A DNA stretch of 8,191 bases from JAQBGV01 sp032128395 (lineage in GTDB: Bacteria; Planctomycetota; UBA8108; UBA1146). The stretch spans positions 1-8,191 of the forward strand of contig JAQBGV010000218.1 in the NCBI GenBank assembly GCA_032128395.1, given 5' to 3'. The notes under the pieces were generated by a model. It saw only the letters and a list, made by a program, of their open reading frames with translations, was not told where the DNA came from and searched no databases. The position numbers and the translations under genes are program-made. Below, piece after piece: positions 5,921 through 8,191 of this stretch; position 1 is the first letter of the stretch, and the number at the start of each line of letters is the position of its first letter.

Positions 5921-7978
5921 GTGGGAGGTTCCTTGACCCGTCGATACGCCTTCGGGCTGCTGCTCAGCGGTGGAATCCTGACCTTCGCCATCGGCGTCGC
6001 CGGAGCTCAACAGGGCGCGAGCCGGCCGCTGGGGGACGAGGCACGGGACATGGGGCCGGTGCGGGTCCCTTGCGCACTCCCCCCTTGGATCGACGGCGAC
6101 CCCCTCACGGCGATCGGGCGGCAGCTCGAGGTCGGGGACGGAACCTCGGGGCGGGAACTGCTCCTCCGTCTCCTGCGCGAGCGAGGAAGCGCCCTGATCC
6201 TCTCCCCCGACACCGACGCGACGACCCAGATCGACCCTCCCTGGTTCGTGCTCGCTCGCTGGTACGCGGCACTCCCTTCCCCCTCCAAAGAGCGCCTGCG
6301 ACTCCCGACGAAGTTCGCCGAGCGCGAGTTCGGGAGCGGAGCTGTCGACGGCGCGAGTCCACTGATCTGGTTGGAGGGACTCGAGGACCTGGCGCTCCGC
6401 CGGTTGGAGGAAGCGATCGAGTCCGGCGACCACGACACCGCGACTCTGCTCTTGCGTCGACCCGGTCTCACCGAACGACTGCACCCGAGGCTGCGATCGT
6501 GGAGCATGAGTTCCTCCCCCCCCCTGCCCGCCCCCGCTCCGACCCCTCCCCCGTCTTTCCGGAGGCTCACCCGATTCAGAAACCAGCTCGAGGCGAACCC
6601 GATCGACGATCTCGAGGAACGCCCCCGTCCGGACTCGCGTCGGGTCCCGCTCGCCGACCTCGTTCCGGCCGTGCGGGAGGACGTTGCCATCATCCCCGCG
6701 AGCCCGAGTCCGCTCGCCCTCGAACTCAGACCCCCGTATCGAACCCTGGCGGTGTTGGCACCCCCCTACCCGGGGGGCGAAACCACCTGTGAGCCGATGC
6801 GAGATATCGGGTGGTTCGCGGCGTTCGATGGTGCTTCGTTGGTCCTTCCCCTCCGCACCCCGAAGGAGGAGTACGCCCCGACGATCGACTGGATCCAGGA
6901 TTCGAGCATCTGGAAGGACCTCGGTTGGAACGAGGCGAGGATCTTTCGCTGGCACACTACGATCCCCGAGTCCGCGCCGGTCGCAGCCACCCGCCTCGCG
7001 GAGGGTGGCTTCACGATCGGGGGAGCGCCGTGGGTCTCGGATGGGGTGGTGGTCTGGCTCGCGACCCGTGGATTCGGCGAGATCGAGACGTGGCTCATCG
7101 CCCACCGTCTCGCCGACGGGCGGGAGCTCTGGCGGACCCACCTCGGCACGATCGCACGGCCGTGGCATTCGCTCCGCGACCTGGCCGCGCTCCTTCCGGA
7201 AGGGAGGATCGTCGCCTATCGGGATGAGCTCTTCGTGATCCACGGCGGAGGGTGGATCGCCCGCGTCGGACGTTCTCGCGGCGATCTCCGCGGGGTCATC
7301 CTCTACCCGCGGATCCTCCAGTCATCGGAGACCCGCACCAAGTGGGGCCGGCACTACTTCAAGAGACTCCCGGCGCTGCGCCCACGCTACCTCGGAGATG
7401 CGTGGGTCGACGAGGGCGGAGGATCGCCTCGCCTGATCGCCCTCCCGCCGGACGCTCGACAAGTGATGGGGATCGACCTGGAAAAGTGGCAGATCACTTG
7501 GGCCCGACCGGTCACCGAATTGACCCTTCTGCGGCGCGATCACTCCGGGCATCCCTGGCTGATCGATCTCAATTTCGAGCCGGGGCAACGCAGCTTCTAC
7601 GTCCTCTCCCTCGAGCCCGAGACCGGACGCCTTCGCGAACCGGGAAACCTGCGACTCGAGATCCCCGGCGAACGATCCGGTCGTCGCTCTCGCTCCCTCC
7701 AATTCACCCCCACCGCTGCGGATCTCGCTCCACTCATCTCTGGCGTGCCTGGCCTCGCGGGGGACTCGATCGCGGTGCCGATCCGAGAGGGGTGGGCGCT
7801 ATGGTCCTGCGAGCCGCTGGTCGGCGGACTCCCCGAGCGCGTCATCCCGTGGCCGGAGGATTCGCTCGGAGGCACCCTGATCCCCGCGGGGGAGGGACGC
7901 TGGATCGTCATCCACAGAGCGGACCCGGAATGGGGAAGTCCCTCCACGGTCGAAGTGTGGGAGGGGATCGAGAAGTGA
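5921..7978 (+). CDS. Secreted PQQ-like beta-propeller protein of unknown function
   Basis: This 685-residue protein begins with a signal peptide: basic TRR, hydrophobic residues about 10-27, and probable cleavage at AGA-QQ (27-31), so it is exported. Residues about 50-195 are helical and charged. A Pro-rich linker lies at about 199-213. The C-terminal half is beta-rich with PQQ/WD-like blade signatures, such as AHRLADGRELWRTHLG (394-409) and VMGIDLEKWQITWARPV (515-531), plus a later LEPETGRL. Such repeats usually form a propeller for protein binding or a barrel-assembly role; I cannot name a ligand, and catalytic residues of PQQ dehydrogenases are not recognisable. The start is GTG 5921, but TTG 5933, four bases after GGGAGG (5923-5928), is equally possible. 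It is divergent from tsaE, and no plus-strand promoter is convincing. Confidence 0.75.
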   Translation: MGGSLTRRYAFGLLLSGGILTFAIGVAGAQQGASRPLGDEARDMGPVRVPCALPPWIDGDPLTAIGRQLEVGDGTSGRELLLRLLRERGSALILSPDTDATTQIDPPWFVLARWYAALPSPSKERLRLPTKFAEREFGSGAVDGASPLIWLEGLEDLALRRLEEAIESGDHDTATLLLRRPGLTERLHPRLRSWSMSSSPPLPAPAPTPPPSFRRLTRFRNQLEANPIDDLEERPRPDSRRVPLADLVPAVREDVAIIPASPSPLALELRPPYRTLAVLAPPYPGGETTCEPMRDIGWFAAFDGASLVLPLRTPKEEYAPTIDWIQDSSIWKDLGWNEARIFRWHTTIPESAPVAATRLAEGGFTIGGAPWVSDGVVVWLATRGFGEIETWLIAHRLADGRELWRTHLGTIARPWHSLRDLAALLPEGRIVAYRDELFVIHGGGWIARVGRSRGDLRGVILYPRILQSSETRTKWGRHYFKRLPALRPRYLGDAWVDEGGGSPRLIALPPDARQVMGIDLEKWQITWARPVTELTLLRRDHSGHPWLIDLNFEPGQRSFYVLSLEPETGRLREPGNLRLEIPGERSGRRSRSLQFTPTAADLAPLISGVPGLAGDSIAVPIREGWALWSCEPLVGGLPERVIPWPEDSLGGTLIPAGEGRWIVIHRADPEWGSPSTVEVWEGIEK

Positions 7979-7998
7979 GCGAGCGATTGCAGGTGAGA

Positions 7999-8191
7999 CC
8001 ACCGCGCCTCGCAACCCGAGCCAAAAGGCGAGGCGTTCTTTGGGCGCGGGCGAATCCACCGCGCCTCGCAACCCGAGCCAAAGGCGAGGCGTTCTTTGGC
8101 CGCGGGCGAATCCACCGCGCCTCGCAACCCGAGCCAAAGGCGAGGCGTTCTTTGGCCGCGGGCGAATCCACCGCGCCTCGCAACCCGAGCC
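7999..8191. repeat. 56-bp tandem repeat array, at least 3.4 copies
   Basis: Copies begin at 7999, 8056, 8112 and 8168 (steps 57, 56, 56; the first has one extra A). They are nearly identical and run off the right edge. Each unit holds CGCCTCGC pairing with GCGAGGCG, then TTCTTT; an overlapping CCAAAG/CTTTGG dyad; and CGCGG/CCGCG across the unit border. The period is not a multiple of three, so long antisense frames through the array rotate frame at each unit, which argues against coding. The spacer 7979-7998 shows only faint similarity to the unit end. Confidence 0.93.
8005..8041 (+). terminator. Candidate intrinsic terminator of the propeller gene (first repeat unit)
   Basis: Perfect 8-bp arms CGCCTCGC (8005-8012) and GCGAGGCG (8028-8035) enclose a 15-base loop and are followed by TTCTTT (8036-8041), 27 bases after the stop at 7978. 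The same structure recurs in each full later unit. The T-tract is interrupted by a C, so termination efficiency is uncertain. Confidence 0.4.

Noticed and set aside
5760..5991. Longer tsaE start at 5991
   Set aside because: The extra 77 residues do not match TsaE, lie upstream of the predicted transcription start and overlap the divergent gene's start.
5678..7243. Minus-strand open frame of 521 codons
   Set aside because: It mirrors the secreted propeller gene in register, overlaps tsaE, and has low-complexity Arg/Glu/Gly/Pro composition.
7597..8183. Minus-strand frames with repeated RGAVDSP / GCEARW motifs
   Set aside because: They arise from the 56-bp repeat, whose period rotates frame at each copy; three overlapping frames share the same words.
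7999..8191. CRISPR array
   Set aside because: Units are contiguous and nearly identical, with no unique spacers and no cas genes.

Overview
The window is a GC-rich bacterial segment with short spacers, frequent ATGA-type gene overlaps and long antisense open frames. A cytosolic Ser/Thr kinase with an MSPEQ activation segment and a DLG triad, together with a large secreted PQQ-propeller-like protein, suggests a Planctomycetota-like or other kinase-rich lineage. That placement is a guess: no rRNA or other lineage marker is present.

Layout. Positions 1-5760 carry five genes on the minus strand, read right to left: tsaE (5236-5760), a BioD-like/DRTGG P-loop protein (4148-5239), a Ser/Thr kinase (2905-4151) interrupted by one missing base, a 71-residue protein of unknown function (2554-2769), and a large SMC/Rad50-type ATPase (2560 to beyond position 1). 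The first three are joined by 4-base overlaps and probably share one promoter, at about 5844-5872. After a 135-base spacer holding a degenerate 17-19 bp repeat, the small gene and the ATPase overlap by 7 bases. On the plus strand, a divergent gene (5921-7978) encodes a 685-residue exported beta-propeller-like protein. It is followed by an array of 56-bp repeats that runs off the right edge.

Most unusual points. (1) The ATPase has all head motifs, but its coiled coil is broken by a predicted two-helix membrane hairpin where Rad50/SbcC has its zinc hook. Its disordered C-terminus ends in an AERPS pentapeptide repeat that continues past the window edge. (2) A run of ten G residues lies at the junction of the small gene and the ATPase; one extra G would fuse the two proteins in frame. 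(3) The kinase has an MshEN-like N-terminal duplication and a four-cysteine zinc ribbon, and its single-base frameshift falls inside the catalytic HRDLKPEN loop. (4) The right-hand repeat unit contains three overlapping or adjacent dyads and a T-rich tract.

How the genes may work together. TsaE serves t6A tRNA modification. The DRTGG protein and kinase are translationally coupled to it and look regulatory. The small protein and membrane-tethered ATPase form a second coupled pair. A functional link between the pairs is inferred only from order and orientation.
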